From contig NZ_SDLR01000004.1 in the NCBI RefSeq assembly GCF_004522215.1, positions 1 through 64,000 on the forward strand: a stretch of 64,000 nucleotides of DNA, read 5' to 3'. Below are positions 43,289 to 52,204 of the stretch, in pieces (positions within the stretch are counted from its first letter, which is position 1; every line of letters begins with the position of its first letter). The notes beneath the pieces are model-generated. The model saw only the letters and a program-made list of their open reading frames with translations, did no database searches and was not told the origin of the DNA. The position numbers were made by a program, and so were the translations under genes. Source of the DNA: Ammoniphilus sp. YIM 78166 (GTDB lineage: Bacteria > Bacillota > Bacilli > Aneurinibacillales > RAOX-1).

Positions 43289-44680
43289 TTACGAAATTTT
43301 CTCGATTTTATGCTCAAGCTCTATATCCTTGGTGAAAGTTTGATCGTTTTCTCCTTTGAAGAAATCCTTTCCATATATCAAAAGACATAATAGAATTCCT
43401 ACGGCGAACGCCCAGGTTGCCCCTTTAGTTGCCAATACGGCACCAATGATGCCGGCAATACCCAGATCGCGTTGACTGCGGGACTCCAAGATTCCAATTT
43501 TCACACTTACATACCCTTGAATCAATAACGTAAGGGCTAGAGCGATCCCCAAGATCGGTTTCACCAAACTGACAATCGGAAGTAAAAGCAGACCGGTATT
43601 CGTTCCCCAGCGGAAGGATCCGGAGCCGCCAAAAATGGAATTCATGGCCTTCTTGCCTTCTTTATAGCGCTGCACCACCACGACCTGCATCGCTGCCCAT
43701 AGCGGACCTGCCATAGTCACATCGGGACCTAGAATACTCATGACTGTATTCCGGCTACCGAAGATCAGATGGGCGCGATTCGGGTTATAATCGATTTTCT
43801 CGTCTGGCCTGGATCTTTCCCCTTCTTGAACTAGGGCCCGGCTTTGCAGCACATCCCCAAACAACACGATATACGTCGCCAGAACCGTGGGGATCGCCGA
43901 GATAAACATCATGAAAGGAGGCAATCCAAGACCAAAGACCGTATATTCATTCCATAGGGTGACAAAGTCCGGCTTGCTGAAGCCCCACTCGATTTGAGGC
44001 CACGTCGCTTCCCCAAATATGGGCGCAAGGATGACAGCGAGTAAAATAATAGGAAAAATGCCGAGGTTAGAAATAAACATCCATGCTCTATTTTTTGCCT
44101 TTAACGTACTGAAATGCTTTGAGAAAATCAGATAAAATGCAATGCCGATCGCGATCGAAATCGTCCAAGGAAACGTTTCAAAGCGTCCGCCCACTTGAAA
44201 TACCGAAATGACAGCGGCAAACCCTGCCCCAAGAATGACGCCTGATTTGATCGCGGGTGGAACAAGGGTAACTACCCTACTCGCCATGCCGGTCATCCCC
44301 AGCAATAAGGCGAGAATTCCTAACGTGAGCTGGAAGGAAAACAGCGCGTGAACGCGCTCGGGACCTTCCGGAAAAGCCGAGCAATAGGCCATGATCAATG
44401 GGATTGCGGGGGTAATCCACCCCGGCACTACGGGATCTCCCAGCAAGTGATGCAATAGATAGAGGACTCCATTTAGCATCACCACAGCTAAGGCGACTTC
44501 AAAAGGCATCCCGAGAAGCTCAATCATTAATGGAATGGCCGCCAAGTCTACGGCACACATCAATAACCCTTGCACATAGTCCGGCCATTCAAATTTATAA
44601 TGGATAAAAGGCAATCTCAGCTTAAAAGGCCCTAATGGAATATAAGGTGATTCCTGGCCATGCCTGCGATTTTTCCACAT
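43289..44680 (-). CDS. Membrane permease, SLC23/NCS2-like, copy A
   Basis: A 463-residue membrane protein with about 12-14 helices. The Gly/Pro-rich helix VPGWITPAIPLIMAY is characteristic, and two internal halves can be seen. It resembles transporters of the SLC23/SLC26-type fold but is not a typical uracil or xanthine permease. A paralogue at 57641-59017 shares the N-terminal LRLPFIHYK motif and VPGWITPAIP. It lies between the alcohol dehydrogenase and semialdehyde dehydrogenase genes of a sigma-54 operon, so the likely substrate is the organic acid or alcohol those enzymes consume. Confidence 0.65.
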   Translation of the reverse strand: MWKNRRHGQESPYIPLGPFKLRLPFIHYKFEWPDYVQGLLMCAVDLAAIPLMIELLGMPFEVALAVVMLNGVLYLLHHLLGDPVVPGWITPAIPLIMAYCSAFPEGPERVHALFSFQLTLGILALLLGMTGMASRVVTLVPPAIKSGVILGAGFAAVISVFQVGGRFETFPWTISIAIGIAFYLIFSKHFSTLKAKNRAWMFISNLGIFPIILLAVILAPIFGEATWPQIEWGFSKPDFVTLWNEYTVFGLGLPPFMMFISAIPTVLATYIVLFGDVLQSRALVQEGERSRPDEKIDYNPNRAHLIFGSRNTVMSILGPDVTMAGPLWAAMQVVVVQRYKEGKKAMNSIFGGSGSFRWGTNTGLLLLPIVSLVKPILGIALALTLLIQGYVSVKIGILESRSQRDLGIAGIIGAVLATKGATWAFAVGILLCLLIYGKDFFKGENDQTFTKDIELEHKIEKIS

Positions 44681-44704
44681 TTCTTTTTTCCCCCTTTCGT
44701 TGCT

Positions 44705-45853
44705 TTAATACGCTGATCTATAAATCTTCTCAATGTCCTCCTGGGATAGCCAACGAGGATTGTTTTTAAGCAGCCTTTCAATTTTGCTGGCATCTTCCGC
44801 CATGGCCCCAATGGCCTCTTCCGGCACCTGGAAGGCGCGCATCCCTCTCGGAATATTCACAGCGTCACATAGGCGGCGCATGGCTTCTACCGCGCGATCC
44901 GCAGCTTCGAAGTCCGTGAGTCCGCTCACCTTTTCCCCTAGCGCCTCGGCGATGTCACGGAAACGCTCCACACAGCTGATCTTGTTCCACTCCATCACGT
45001 AAGGCAATAACAGCGCATTGCTCACGCCATGGGGAATGTGGAATCTGCCACCAAGCGGATAGGCCAGCGCATGAACCGCCCCCACGCCTGCATTTCCGAA
45101 GGCCATACCTGCCATGAGACTGGCTGTAGCCATGTTTTCGCGAGCCTTCATATGATTGGGGTTCGCATAGGCTTTAGGCAGGTTTTGCGCAATCAGCTTC
45201 ATGGCACCCAGCGCAAGAGCATCCGTAATCGGGGATGCATGTAAGGAAATATAGGCCTCAATGGCATGCACTAAAGCGTCGATTCCACTTGCCGCCGTCA
45301 CCGACTTCGGCATCGTCAAGGTCATTTCCGGAGAGACAATGGCTACATCGGGGAGAATATAATCACTTACTATTCCCTTTTTCAATTGGGCCTTCGTATC
45401 CGAAAGAATGGCGATATTCGTAACTTCCGAACCCGTTCCTGCTGTCGTCGGGATGGCAATAATCGGAACCCCTTTTTCCGGAACCAAGTCCGTTCCGAAT
45501 AACTCGTCAATCCTTCCTGCAAATCGAGCAAAGGCTGACACGCTCTTCGCAATATCAATCGCGCTTCCACCGCCAACGGCAATGAGACCGTCATGCTGCC
45601 CTTTACGAAAAGCCTCGGCACACTCCTCCACCAGAGCGATTTCGGGCTCTGGCTTGACTCCGGTGTAAACCCCATTTGCAATCCCTTTCAAAATCGATTG
45701 AACTTGATCCACTACTCCTACCTTTTGAAGGATTTCATCGGTAACAATCAAAGGGTTATTCATATTTAGCCGTCTGGCTTCCACAAGCAGCTGTTGAGTT
45801 GCTCCTTCGCCAGTAATTAATTTGTTTGCCATTTTAAAAGTTGAAATATTCAT
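44705..45853 (-). CDS. Iron-containing alcohol dehydrogenase (probable 4-hydroxybutyrate dehydrogenase)
   Basis: The ATG at 45853 follows AAGGAGGAGG at good distance; a longer frame to 45889 has no site. About 382 residues of the group III Fe-ADH family. The nucleotide motif is VGGGSAIDIAKS; metal-binding His residues occur in AVHALAYPLGGRFHIPHG. The family includes 4-hydroxybutyrate dehydrogenase, 1,3-propanediol dehydrogenase and butanol dehydrogenase. Pairing with succinate-semialdehyde dehydrogenase favours 4-hydroxybutyrate oxidation. It is the first gene after a sigma-54 promoter. Confidence 0.85.
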   Translation of the reverse strand: MNISTFKMANKLITGEGATQQLLVEARRLNMNNPLIVTDEILQKVGVVDQVQSILKGIANGVYTGVKPEPEIALVEECAEAFRKGQHDGLIAVGGGSAIDIAKSVSAFARFAGRIDELFGTDLVPEKGVPIIAIPTTAGTGSEVTNIAILSDTKAQLKKGIVSDYILPDVAIVSPEMTLTMPKSVTAASGIDALVHAIEAYISLHASPITDALALGAMKLIAQNLPKAYANPNHMKARENMATASLMAGMAFGNAGVGAVHALAYPLGGRFHIPHGVSNALLLPYVMEWNKISCVERFRDIAEALGEKVSGLTDFEAADRAVEAMRRLCDAVNIPRGMRAFQVPEEAIGAMAEDASKIERLLKNNPRWLSQEDIEKIYRSAY

Positions 45854-45884
45854 GCTGTCATCCTCCTCCTTTGTCCTTTTTATA

Positions 45885-45901
45885 AGCAAGATTCATGCCA
45901 A
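45885..45901 (-). promoter_or_regulatory. Sigma-54 (-24/-12) promoter of the catabolic operon
   Basis: On the minus strand TTGGCATGAATCTTGCT matches the sigma-54 consensus (TGGCAC-N5-TTGCW), with GG and GC exactly 10 bases apart. It lies 32 bases upstream of the alcohol dehydrogenase start. The gene immediately upstream encodes a sigma-54 activator with an intact GAFTGA loop. Confidence 0.85.
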
Positions 45902-45981
45902 CTTTTTTGTTTTGGGTATGGTCTCATGCTAGCCAAGCAAAGACGGATATTCTTTCAGACACAAATACGACAAATTCGAAC

Positions 45982-46018
45982 AAAAAAATAATCAAAACGC
46001 ACGTCTTGATTATTTTTT
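45982..46018 (-). terminator. Terminator of the sigma-54 activator gene
   Basis: AAAAAAATAATCAA pairs with TTGATTATTTTTT around a 10-base loop; the right arm abuts the activator stop codon. Confidence 0.65.
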
Positions 46019-47631
46019 CAATCGAAGGTTTCCCATTTTTTCATTTTCTGTACGATCGTGGCTTGACTAACTTGCAGGGCTTCTGCAGCCCTTCTCGTCG
46101 TTTTATATTGTTTCATGGCTTGAGTGATTAATTGCCGTTCCAGCTTTTCCGTGGCCTGCTTGAGGGGAATGATTCCCCCTTCTCCAACTTCCCCTATTCC
46201 CGAGCGCTGCAGAATTTCATCCGGCAAATCCGAAAGGCGAATTTGCTTGCCCTTGACCACGACAACGAGTCTCTCAATCATATTGATCAGTTCACGGATG
46301 TTGCCCGGCCAATGATACTCCGTCATCGCATCCAGGGCTTCAATCGTGATTTCTTTACGGAAACCATACTTGGCATTAAACTTGTCCAAGTAATAATCAA
46401 TCAGCGGAAACAGCTCTTTGGTTCTTCTCCGCAAGGGAGGAATCATAATTGGCACGACACTTAAGCGGTAATAGAGATCCTCCCGAAATCTCCCTTCCTC
46501 CACTAAGCGCTTTAGATCCTTGTGGGATGCCGATATAATGCGCACATCTACGGTTTTGACATCAACGGACCCGACCGGCATAAATTTGTTTTCCTCAATC
46601 ACCTTCAACAGCTTCACCTGCAGCTCCAAAGGCAAATCCCCGATTTCATCCAGAAACAGCGTGCCTTGGTCCGCCAATTCCAGCAGCCCCTTTTTCCCCT
46701 TGGGCGAGGCCCCCGTAAACGCTCCCGGTTCATACCCGAATAGCTCTGCTTCAATTAAATTGGCGGGCAGGGCGCCGCAGTTCAACTCGACAAAGGCTTG
46801 CTTGGATCGAGGGCTTTTCTCATGAAGGTATTTTGCTACCAGCGTCTTTCCTACTCCCGTTTCACCCTGGAGCAATACCTTAATGTCCGTTGAAGCCACC
46901 CGCTCCGCAAGCTGATAAACCTCCAACGTTTCCTCACTCATAATAATGGAACGGAGGATTTCGTCATAAGTGGCCCTGTGCATATTTCCTGCCGTTTGGC
47001 GAAGCTTCTTCAGGTCCTGAAGCTCCTCAATCTCATGCTTCAATCTTAAAAGCTCCGTAATATCTCGCACACTATTGATGACATATAAGATGGATCCCTG
47101 CCTCCCATAAATGGGCTTACCCGATACAATCACCTTTCTTTTATTTTTTGCCGTTTGCATCATGGTAATGGGCCGTTTTTGCTTCAGCACTTCGATAGAC
47201 ACCGATTTTGAAATATAACCCTCTCTAACCAGATCCTCCATATGAAAGCCCAGAACCTCTTCCGCCTTGATGTCGGTAATCCTTTCATACGCCTGATTGA
47301 TCTTGATGGTGATGCCCTTGGCATCCGTAATATAGACCCCATCATATAAGGAATCCAGAATATCAGAGAACACTTGGCTTTGAATCAGCTGGGAATATTC
47401 CTCATCACTTAGCTTTGGCAAAGGGGATTGATAGGTGGGTGTAAGAGGATGGTGGAGGAGGTTGCCGATCCTCTCATTTATTTTTCCGTTCTCGATGGCC
47501 GCCTGCAAATCACTTGCTGCAAAAAATCCGACTACTTCCCCCTCTTCCGTTTGCACTTCCAGAACGTCATTCCCACTGGCCGCAAAGATTCGAATAGCAT
47601 CCTGCACGGTATCGGTTGTCTTGATTGTCAT
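46018..47631 (-). CDS. Sigma-54-dependent transcriptional activator (CBS-PAS-AAA+-Fis HTH)
   Basis: A 537-residue activator. Residues 1-55 look like a partial CBS domain (TVQDAIRIFAASGNDVLEV), and 86-195 are a PAS domain. A linker leads to the AAA+ domain with Walker A GETGVGKT (256-263), sigma-54 contact loop GAFTGA (303-308) and Walker B TLFLDEIGDLP. The C-terminal Fis-type helix-turn-helix is TTRRAAEALQVSQATIVQK. It has the layout of RocR/BkdR-like and PrdR-like activators of Bacillota. It almost certainly drives the adjacent -24/-12 promoter; the PAS or CBS part probably senses the substrate. Confidence 0.92.
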   Translation of the reverse strand: MTIKTTDTVQDAIRIFAASGNDVLEVQTEEGEVVGFFAASDLQAAIENGKINERIGNLLHHPLTPTYQSPLPKLSDEEYSQLIQSQVFSDILDSLYDGVYITDAKGITIKINQAYERITDIKAEEVLGFHMEDLVREGYISKSVSIEVLKQKRPITMMQTAKNKRKVIVSGKPIYGRQGSILYVINSVRDITELLRLKHEIEELQDLKKLRQTAGNMHRATYDEILRSIIMSEETLEVYQLAERVASTDIKVLLQGETGVGKTLVAKYLHEKSPRSKQAFVELNCGALPANLIEAELFGYEPGAFTGASPKGKKGLLELADQGTLFLDEIGDLPLELQVKLLKVIEENKFMPVGSVDVKTVDVRIISASHKDLKRLVEEGRFREDLYYRLSVVPIMIPPLRRRTKELFPLIDYYLDKFNAKYGFRKEITIEALDAMTEYHWPGNIRELINMIERLVVVVKGKQIRLSDLPDEILQRSGIGEVGEGGIIPLKQATEKLERQLITQAMKQYKTTRRAAEALQVSQATIVQKMKKWETFD

Positions 47632-47747
47632 GTTCTTTTTTACTTACCCCCCGTTCATTTCTATCCCACAATTAGGTTACCATAATTGCTTTCATCTCAT
47701 TATGGAAAAAAAGCCATGCTCATGTGGAGACGGTCTTTCCAAACATG

Positions 47748-47783
47748 AAAAAGACCCCATCGCTCCATGCAACAAGGTCCTTT
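47748..47783 (-). terminator. Terminator of DoxX gene 2
   Basis: AAAAAGACC pairs with GGTCCTTT around a 19-base loop containing CCATCGCTC, closely resembling the hairpin after DoxX gene 1. Confidence 0.6.
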
Positions 47784-47821
47784 CATTCCATCCAACACAT
47801 ATTCATTTCTCTCATTTCTTA

Positions 47822-48331
47822 TTAATTCGCCTTTGCTTTACGGTCATTACGGTTAAAGTTCACGACCAAACCTTTGAGCCAAGGCATCATATAACGGTCA
47901 ACACCCCAAGCATAGGCGGCTGTTCCCATGCCCAATAAGATAAAGGCTACCGTGAGCAAAATCGGGTTGGTGCTTATTGTTCCTGCAAGCAGGAAGTTCA
48001 AATTCATGAACGCACCGGCGTAGAGCGCAACTGTCGTAAATGCACCGAGAATCAGTCCCAAGCCGACGGCCACTTCTCCCCAAGCTACCAAAAAATTGAA
48101 CAGCTCTACATTTGGAAGTGCGAATCCTTCAAGGAATGCAGCATACCAGCCTTTTACTATAGGATTCTCGCCACTGGCTTTGCCAATAGCCCCTTTTAAA
48201 TACCCTGTCGCATCAAAGTTTCCAAACGCCTTTCCCCATCCTGCCGTCAGCCATTGTACCCCTAACCAGATCCGAACGATTGTCCATAAAGGAACCATAT
48301 AAGTGCTTCTCATTTTGTCTAACATCTTCAT
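47822..48331 (-). CDS. DoxX family membrane protein (copy 2)
   Basis: A 169-residue four-helix DoxX protein, almost identical to the protein at 9903-10412. Differences are few and conservative (AKASGENP versus GKASGENP, KFVNETFKREHR versus GLVVNFNRNDRK at the C-terminus). The upstream leader ORF, ribosome binding site, -10 and Fnr-type box are also conserved, so the whole module was duplicated rather than the coding region alone. Physiological role unknown; a membrane redox or quinone function is the family expectation. Confidence 0.85.
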   Translation of the reverse strand: MKMLDKMRSTYMVPLWTIVRIWLGVQWLTAGWGKAFGNFDATGYLKGAIGKASGENPIVKGWYAAFLEGFALPNVELFNFLVAWGEVAVGLGLILGAFTTVALYAGAFMNLNFLLAGTISTNPILLTVAFILLGMGTAAYAWGVDRYMMPWLKGLVVNFNRNDRKAKAN

Positions 48332-48344
48332 CCTATCCTTTCTC

Positions 48345-48395
48345 TCATTGATAGATTAAGTATCTCATTAAGCGTTTGATGCTTTTCTGAACCAT
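48345..48395 (-). CDS. Short leader ORF upstream of DoxX gene 2 (16 aa)
   Basis: Encodes MVQKSIKRLMRYLIYQ with Shine-Dalgarno AAGGAGGTGA at ideal distance, 13 bases before the DoxX start. Compared with the 13-residue peptide before copy 1, three residues are added in the middle, while MVQK and YL.YQ are retained. The in-frame length difference (9 bases) supports translation. It is amphipathic and basic. Confidence 0.6.
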   Translation of the reverse strand: MVQKSIKRLMRYLIYQ

Positions 48396-48421
48396 TGACT
48401 CACCTCCTTGTTTACACTTTT

Positions 48422-48461
48422 AGTATACTTGATTCTACTTAATAATGTGATACCTTTCACA
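48422..48461 (-). promoter_or_regulatory. Fnr-type box and -10 element of DoxX module 2
   Basis: A perfect TGTGA-N6-TCACA box (48446-48461) is followed after 18 bases by TATACT (48422-48427) on the minus strand. Spacing is identical to module 1, although the six central bases and the intervening 18 bases differ. Conservation of only the functional parts supports a real activator site. Confidence 0.7.
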
Positions 48462-48547
48462 AAGTTGAAACCAATTGGTCATGACTTAGCTACAAATACT
48501 TCACAGTTTCTTCATAGCTAAGATAAAGACCGCCACCACTTGGGACC

Positions 48548-48766
48548 TTAATTTCCACCATCTCCCCCGCCATCATCACCGCCACCTGAATCCACATTAT
48601 CATCTGGATCAGCAACAGGAAACATATAGCCACAACTCGTACAACTACTTTCTGCTACCGCAGTCTTCTCTGAACACCGGGGACAAACTCGATTGCTTTG
48701 GAACTTAATTTTCGATAATACAGCAATAAAACCAATTAACGCAATCGCTCCAATTAAAAACCCCAT
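48548..48766 (-). CDS. Small membrane-anchored zinc-ribbon protein
   Basis: A 72-residue protein: an N-terminal membrane helix (residues 2-19), then two CxxC pairs (CPRC at about 28-31 and CTSC at about 42-45) forming a zinc ribbon, then an acidic Gly/Asp tail (GGGDDGGGDGGN). The start has GGTGGTGATC upstream. It resembles small zinc-ribbon-domain proteins of Bacillota of unknown function. It lies alone between the DoxX module and a long intergenic region. Confidence 0.6.
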   Translation of the reverse strand: MGFLIGAIALIGFIAVLSKIKFQSNRVCPRCSEKTAVAESSCTSCGYMFPVADPDDNVDSGGGDDGGGDGGN

Positions 48767-48942
48767 TCGATCACCACCCTTATTGGTCTAAGTGTTACTA
48801 TTCTATCACATCGAGAACGCAAGATTTTAGACAGATGTATTTTCAACGGAGAAAATAGCCGTGGACCCGGATATGTTTTCCAACGGTAAAGTAGCGAAAA
48901 GGGGGCAGTCCCCAGTGGCCTTGCATAAAGTTTCCCTGAGCC

Positions 48943-49018
48943 CCTCCCAACTTGGTAATCCCTATTGCAAACACGAGGATCTGGAGGGCAAACAATGCCT
49001 TAATCGCTTCTGGGCCGA
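48943..49018 (-). pseudogene. Fragment of the SLC23/NCS2-like permease gene
   Basis: These bases match 58613-58700 of the permease B gene. Both flanks are nearly identical (about 50 bases without a difference in the second part), with about 12 bases missing in between. Coding potential is lost. It is a small piece of either that gene or a close relative. Confidence 0.85.
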
Positions 49019-49480
49019 CTATTAACTATTCTTCAATAGTACACCAAAAAGAAGCAGCGATGGCAACACTACTCCTCAACAATCGACATATGATCATTGA
49101 ACAAAACTATCTTCAGCCACTCAGCTGCTATCTAATAGAAGCTTTACAAATGTTCTCTTCGAATACGAAATATGATTAATATTTTTATAGTAATCTTTTT
49201 TTATCTAAAGAGCGTATTTTTTTGTGAATGCATGTTTTCATGCTTATACAATCCACCAAGTGAAGCACCGAAGACCACGTGTCCAAAAAGTAATATTATT
49301 AGATTATTAGTAAAAATACAATTTCTTTATTAACTAAATGAATATCATTCCATTTTGTAACACCATTTAATCGATCAATTCTCTAGTTTAACTTAACTGC
49401 CCAATCGTACATAAAAAAGCAGTGGATGGATGCTGATCCCTTCCCCTGCTTTCGATCTCCGTTAGAATAATGACTAAGCT

Positions 49481-49507
49481 AAAAATACCCCCCTACAGGG
49501 TATTTTT
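49481..49507. terminator. Hairpin terminator in the intergenic region
   Basis: AAAAATACCC pairs with GGGTATTTTT around CCCCTAC, symmetric enough to act on either strand. No intact gene adjoins it. Confidence 0.6.
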
Positions 49508-50027
49508 AAAGACAAAATCACCAAAAGTCCACTGAACGTAAACATCTAAAATGGAAGCAAGAAGGCATAGATGGAAATTCTCCACCTATTAATTAAAATA
49601 GAGTAGGATTTCATTTTGTAAGTGGAAAAAATCCAACTATTAGCTCTGAAATCCAAATTTACAAGCTAAATTGAAGCTCTAGTTGCCAATTGTCCACTTA
49701 TTTTGCTTTTTTTTCTATAACTTTTTCAGATAAATGGACTTTTTACCACTATATTTTACAACCCAACTTGATACACTCATCGGAACCGTTGCGCTAACCT
49801 GCCCTCCCCTCGGAATAAACTGAACACGTAGTCGAAGGTGAAGCTTTCCCATACATTAAGCATCCCTAGTCTCTCTAAAACATAAAAAGCAAAAGCTGCT
49901 GGTTTCTTATTAATTAATTCCACAAAGTTAAAACGACTTGATTACGACTTAGATACAAAAACTGAACGCCAGTGCTTCAGTTTCTACAGTTTAATCCCAT
50001 TAGACATTTTTTCCATTTGAACTATTG

Positions 50028-50073
50028 CAAAAAAGCCACGTTCATGTGCGCTTAGCACAAAATATGGCTTTTC
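50028..50073 (-). terminator. Terminator of the acyl-CoA catabolic operon
   Basis: AAAAAAGCCA pairs with TGGCTTTT with an inner GTGC/GCAC stem, 20 bases beyond the acyl-CoA dehydrogenase stop codon. Confidence 0.7.
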
Positions 50074-50093
50074 TTATAGGAAATCTTACAACC

Positions 50094-51236
50094 CTAATCC
50101 TTCATTAGATACCCACTAATAACAAGACGCTGGATCTCATTCGTCCCTTCATAAATTTGGGTAATTTTCGCATCGCGCATGAAACGCTCGACCGGGTACT
50201 CCCTCGTGTAACCATATCCTCCATAGACTTGCACAGCTTCGACTGTGACGTCCATGGCGATATCGCCGGCAAACAATTTGGACATAGCCGACTGTAGTCC
50301 ATAAGGGATTCCTTGATCTTCGCGCCAAGCTGCTTGGTAAGTAAGCAGTCTCGCCGCTTCAATCTGGGTTGCCATATCCGCCAGCTTGAATTGGATCGCT
50401 TGTTGCTTGGCGATCGGCTTGCCGAATTGCACGCGTTCCTTGGCATAGGCTACCGCATGATCCAGGGCTCCTTGTGCAATGCCCACGGCTTGGGCCGCTA
50501 TACCATTTCTTCCGCCATCAAGCGTCATCATGGCGATTTTAAAGCCTTCTCCCACTTCGCCAAGCAGATTCTCTTTTGGCACGCGGCAATCTTCAAAGAT
50601 CACTTCGGTTGTGGCAGAAGAGCGGATTCCCAGCTTTTTCTCCTTTTTGCCTACCGAAAATCCTGGGAAGCTCTTTTCCACGATAAAAGCCGCGATGCCT
50701 TTATGCTTGAGTTCCGGATTGGTCTGGGCAAATACGATATAGATATTGGCATACCCGCCATTCGTAATGAAGATTTTGGATCCGTTAAGGATCCATTCAT
50801 CCCCTTGCAAGACGGCGGTTGTTTTCATCCCCGCCGCATCCGAACCGGAGCCTGGTTCGGTCAGGCAGTAAGCGCCCATCCATTTTCCTTCTGCCATCCC
50901 CCGCAAATACTTTTGTTTCTGTTCTTCGGTGCCGAATTTATAAACCGGCCATCCTGCCAGCGAGCAGTGCGCCGACAGCGTGACTCCTACGGACGCATCC
51001 ACGCGGGATAATTCTTCTAAGGCCAATACATAGCTGAGGTAATCCGCTCCAGCTCCGCCATATTCTTCAGGCCAAGGAATACCGGTTAGCCCGAGATCGG
51101 CCATTTTTCTCCATATCCCCATATCCCACTTTTCTTCCTCATCCCGCTCCGCTGCAGTTGGTGCGACTTCATTCAAAGCAAACTCCCGGACCATTCTGCG
51201 CATCATGTCATGCTCTTCCGATAAGAGAAAATTCAA
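50094..51236 (-). CDS. Acyl-CoA dehydrogenase
   Basis: A 380-residue flavoenzyme of the short/medium-chain acyl-CoA dehydrogenase family. Blocks are [20 protein letters not shown] (FAD region), [10 protein letters not shown], and the C-terminal [16 protein letters not shown] with the usual catalytic Glu position. It introduces the 2,3 double bond into acyl-CoA. It is last in a run of minus-strand genes with a CoA-transferase, hydratase and hydroxyacyl dehydrogenase, giving a complete short beta-oxidation set apart from a thiolase. Start preceded by AGGAGTGGG. Confidence 0.92.
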   Translation of the reverse strand: MNFLLSEEHDMMRRMVREFALNEVAPTAAERDEEEKWDMGIWRKMADLGLTGIPWPEEYGGAGADYLSYVLALEELSRVDASVGVTLSAHCSLAGWPVYKFGTEEQKQKYLRGMAEGKWMGAYCLTEPGSGSDAAGMKTTAVLQGDEWILNGSKIFITNGGYANIYIVFAQTNPELKHKGIAAFIVEKSFPGFSVGKKEKKLGIRSSATTEVIFEDCRVPKENLLGEVGEGFKIAMMTLDGGRNGIAAQAVGIAQGALDHAVAYAKERVQFGKPIAKQQAIQFKLADMATQIEAARLLTYQAAWREDQGIPYGLQSAMSKLFAGDIAMDVTVEAVQVYGGYGYTREYPVERFMRDAKITQIYEGTNEIQRLVISGYLMKD

Positions 51237-51265
51237 TGTTCCCCACTCCTTTTTTCTGTCTTTTT

Positions 51266-52204
51266 CTATTTTAATAGGGATGCCAAGGCTAGATCATATT
51301 CCCTCTTTAATTCCTCCACCACCTCGGACACCGGCTGAACCCTCTTGATTGCCCCCACGCCCTGGCCAGCGGACCAAATATCTTTCCAGGCCTTGGCTGA
51401 AGGGTTGCCTACCTGGGAGAAATCGAGGGAAGCTTTTTTCTCGAGCTTGTTGGGATCCAGACCCTCTTTGCGGATACTGGGCACCAGATAGTTGGCAGGA
51501 ATGCCGCTAAAGGCATCCGTATAAATCAGGTCTTCCAGCGTGGACTCTGTGATCATCTGCTGATATTCTCGACTGGCCAGGCTTTCATCCGTGGCAATGA
51601 AGCGGGTGCCCATATAAGCCAAGTCTGCTCCCAGCGATTTTGCTGCGAGGATGTCCTGCCCCTTTGAGATGGAACCGGCAAGAATCGTAATCCCTTCCCA
51701 AAACTCCTTAACTGCTCCTATAAAAGCCATAGGATGGAGGGTTCCAGCATGGCCGCCCGCTCCATTGCAAACCAGGATGAGCCCATCCACCCCTTTCTCT
51801 GCCGCTTTTCGGGCATGGGCCAGCTGGCTCACATCCGAAAAGACAAGGCCCCCATATTGATGGACCAAACGAACCACTGGGCTTGGATCGCCCAGCGAGG
51901 TTATGACGATCGGAGGCTGATACTTGTCTATCAGCTCCAAATCCTCCTCATACCGCTGATTGGAGCGATGTACGATGATATTTACGGCCCACGGTGCAGC
52001 CTCTACCTCGGCTAACGCCTCGGCAATTTGTTTCATCCAATCCTCCAGGATTTCCGTTGTGCGGGCATTGAGCAACGGAAACGAGCCGACAATCCCCGCT
52101 TTGCAAGTCTCGATGACTAATTCCGGACTTGAAACGAGAAACATCGGAGCCGCAATGACGGGCAGCGACAGGTGCTCTGCAACACGGAATGGCAGCTTTG
52201 TCAT
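51266..52204 (-). CDS. Nitronate monooxygenase / FabK-like FMN protein
   Basis: A 312-residue TIM-barrel flavoprotein of the 2-nitropropane dioxygenase family. The start is [18 protein letters not shown], and the conserved [10 protein letters not shown] and [27 protein letters not shown] blocks are present. Members are nitronate monooxygenases or enoyl reductases (FabK); many of unknown role occur in fatty-acid operons. It overlaps the enoyl-CoA hydratase gene by 4 bases, so it belongs to the acyl-CoA pathway here, perhaps as a reductase for unsaturated intermediates. Specificity unresolved. Confidence 0.85.
   Translation of the reverse strand: MTKLPFRVAEHLSLPVIAAPMFLVSSPELVIETCKAGIVGSFPLLNARTTEILEDWMKQIAEALAEVEAAPWAVNIIVHRSNQRYEEDLELIDKYQPPIVITSLGDPSPVVRLVHQYGGLVFSDVSQLAHARKAAEKGVDGLILVCNGAGGHAGTLHPMAFIGAVKEFWEGITILAGSISKGQDILAAKSLGADLAYMGTRFIATDESLASREYQQMITESTLEDLIYTDAFSGIPANYLVPSIRKEGLDPNKLEKKASLDFSQVGNPSAKAWKDIWSAGQGVGAIKRVQPVSEVVEELKREYDLALASLLK

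Larger units (their letters stand above)
48767..50093. other. Long AT-rich intergenic region with gene remnants
   Basis: No intact gene in 1.3 kb. It contains a permease fragment (48943-49018) and a hairpin AAAAATACCC/GGGTATTTTT at 49481-49507 that looks like a terminator. A further AAAGCAG/CTGCTTT hairpin is at about 49417-49452. A copy of the DoxX upstream sequence, without a DoxX gene, lies at 49916-49985. The rest is unassigned, and short ORFs there have no family resemblance. It looks like decayed DNA. Confidence 0.5.

Noticed and set aside
49330..49360. Fur-box-like AATGAATATCATTCCATT
   Set aside because: Too imperfect against the 7-1-7 Fur consensus and no iron gene is nearby.
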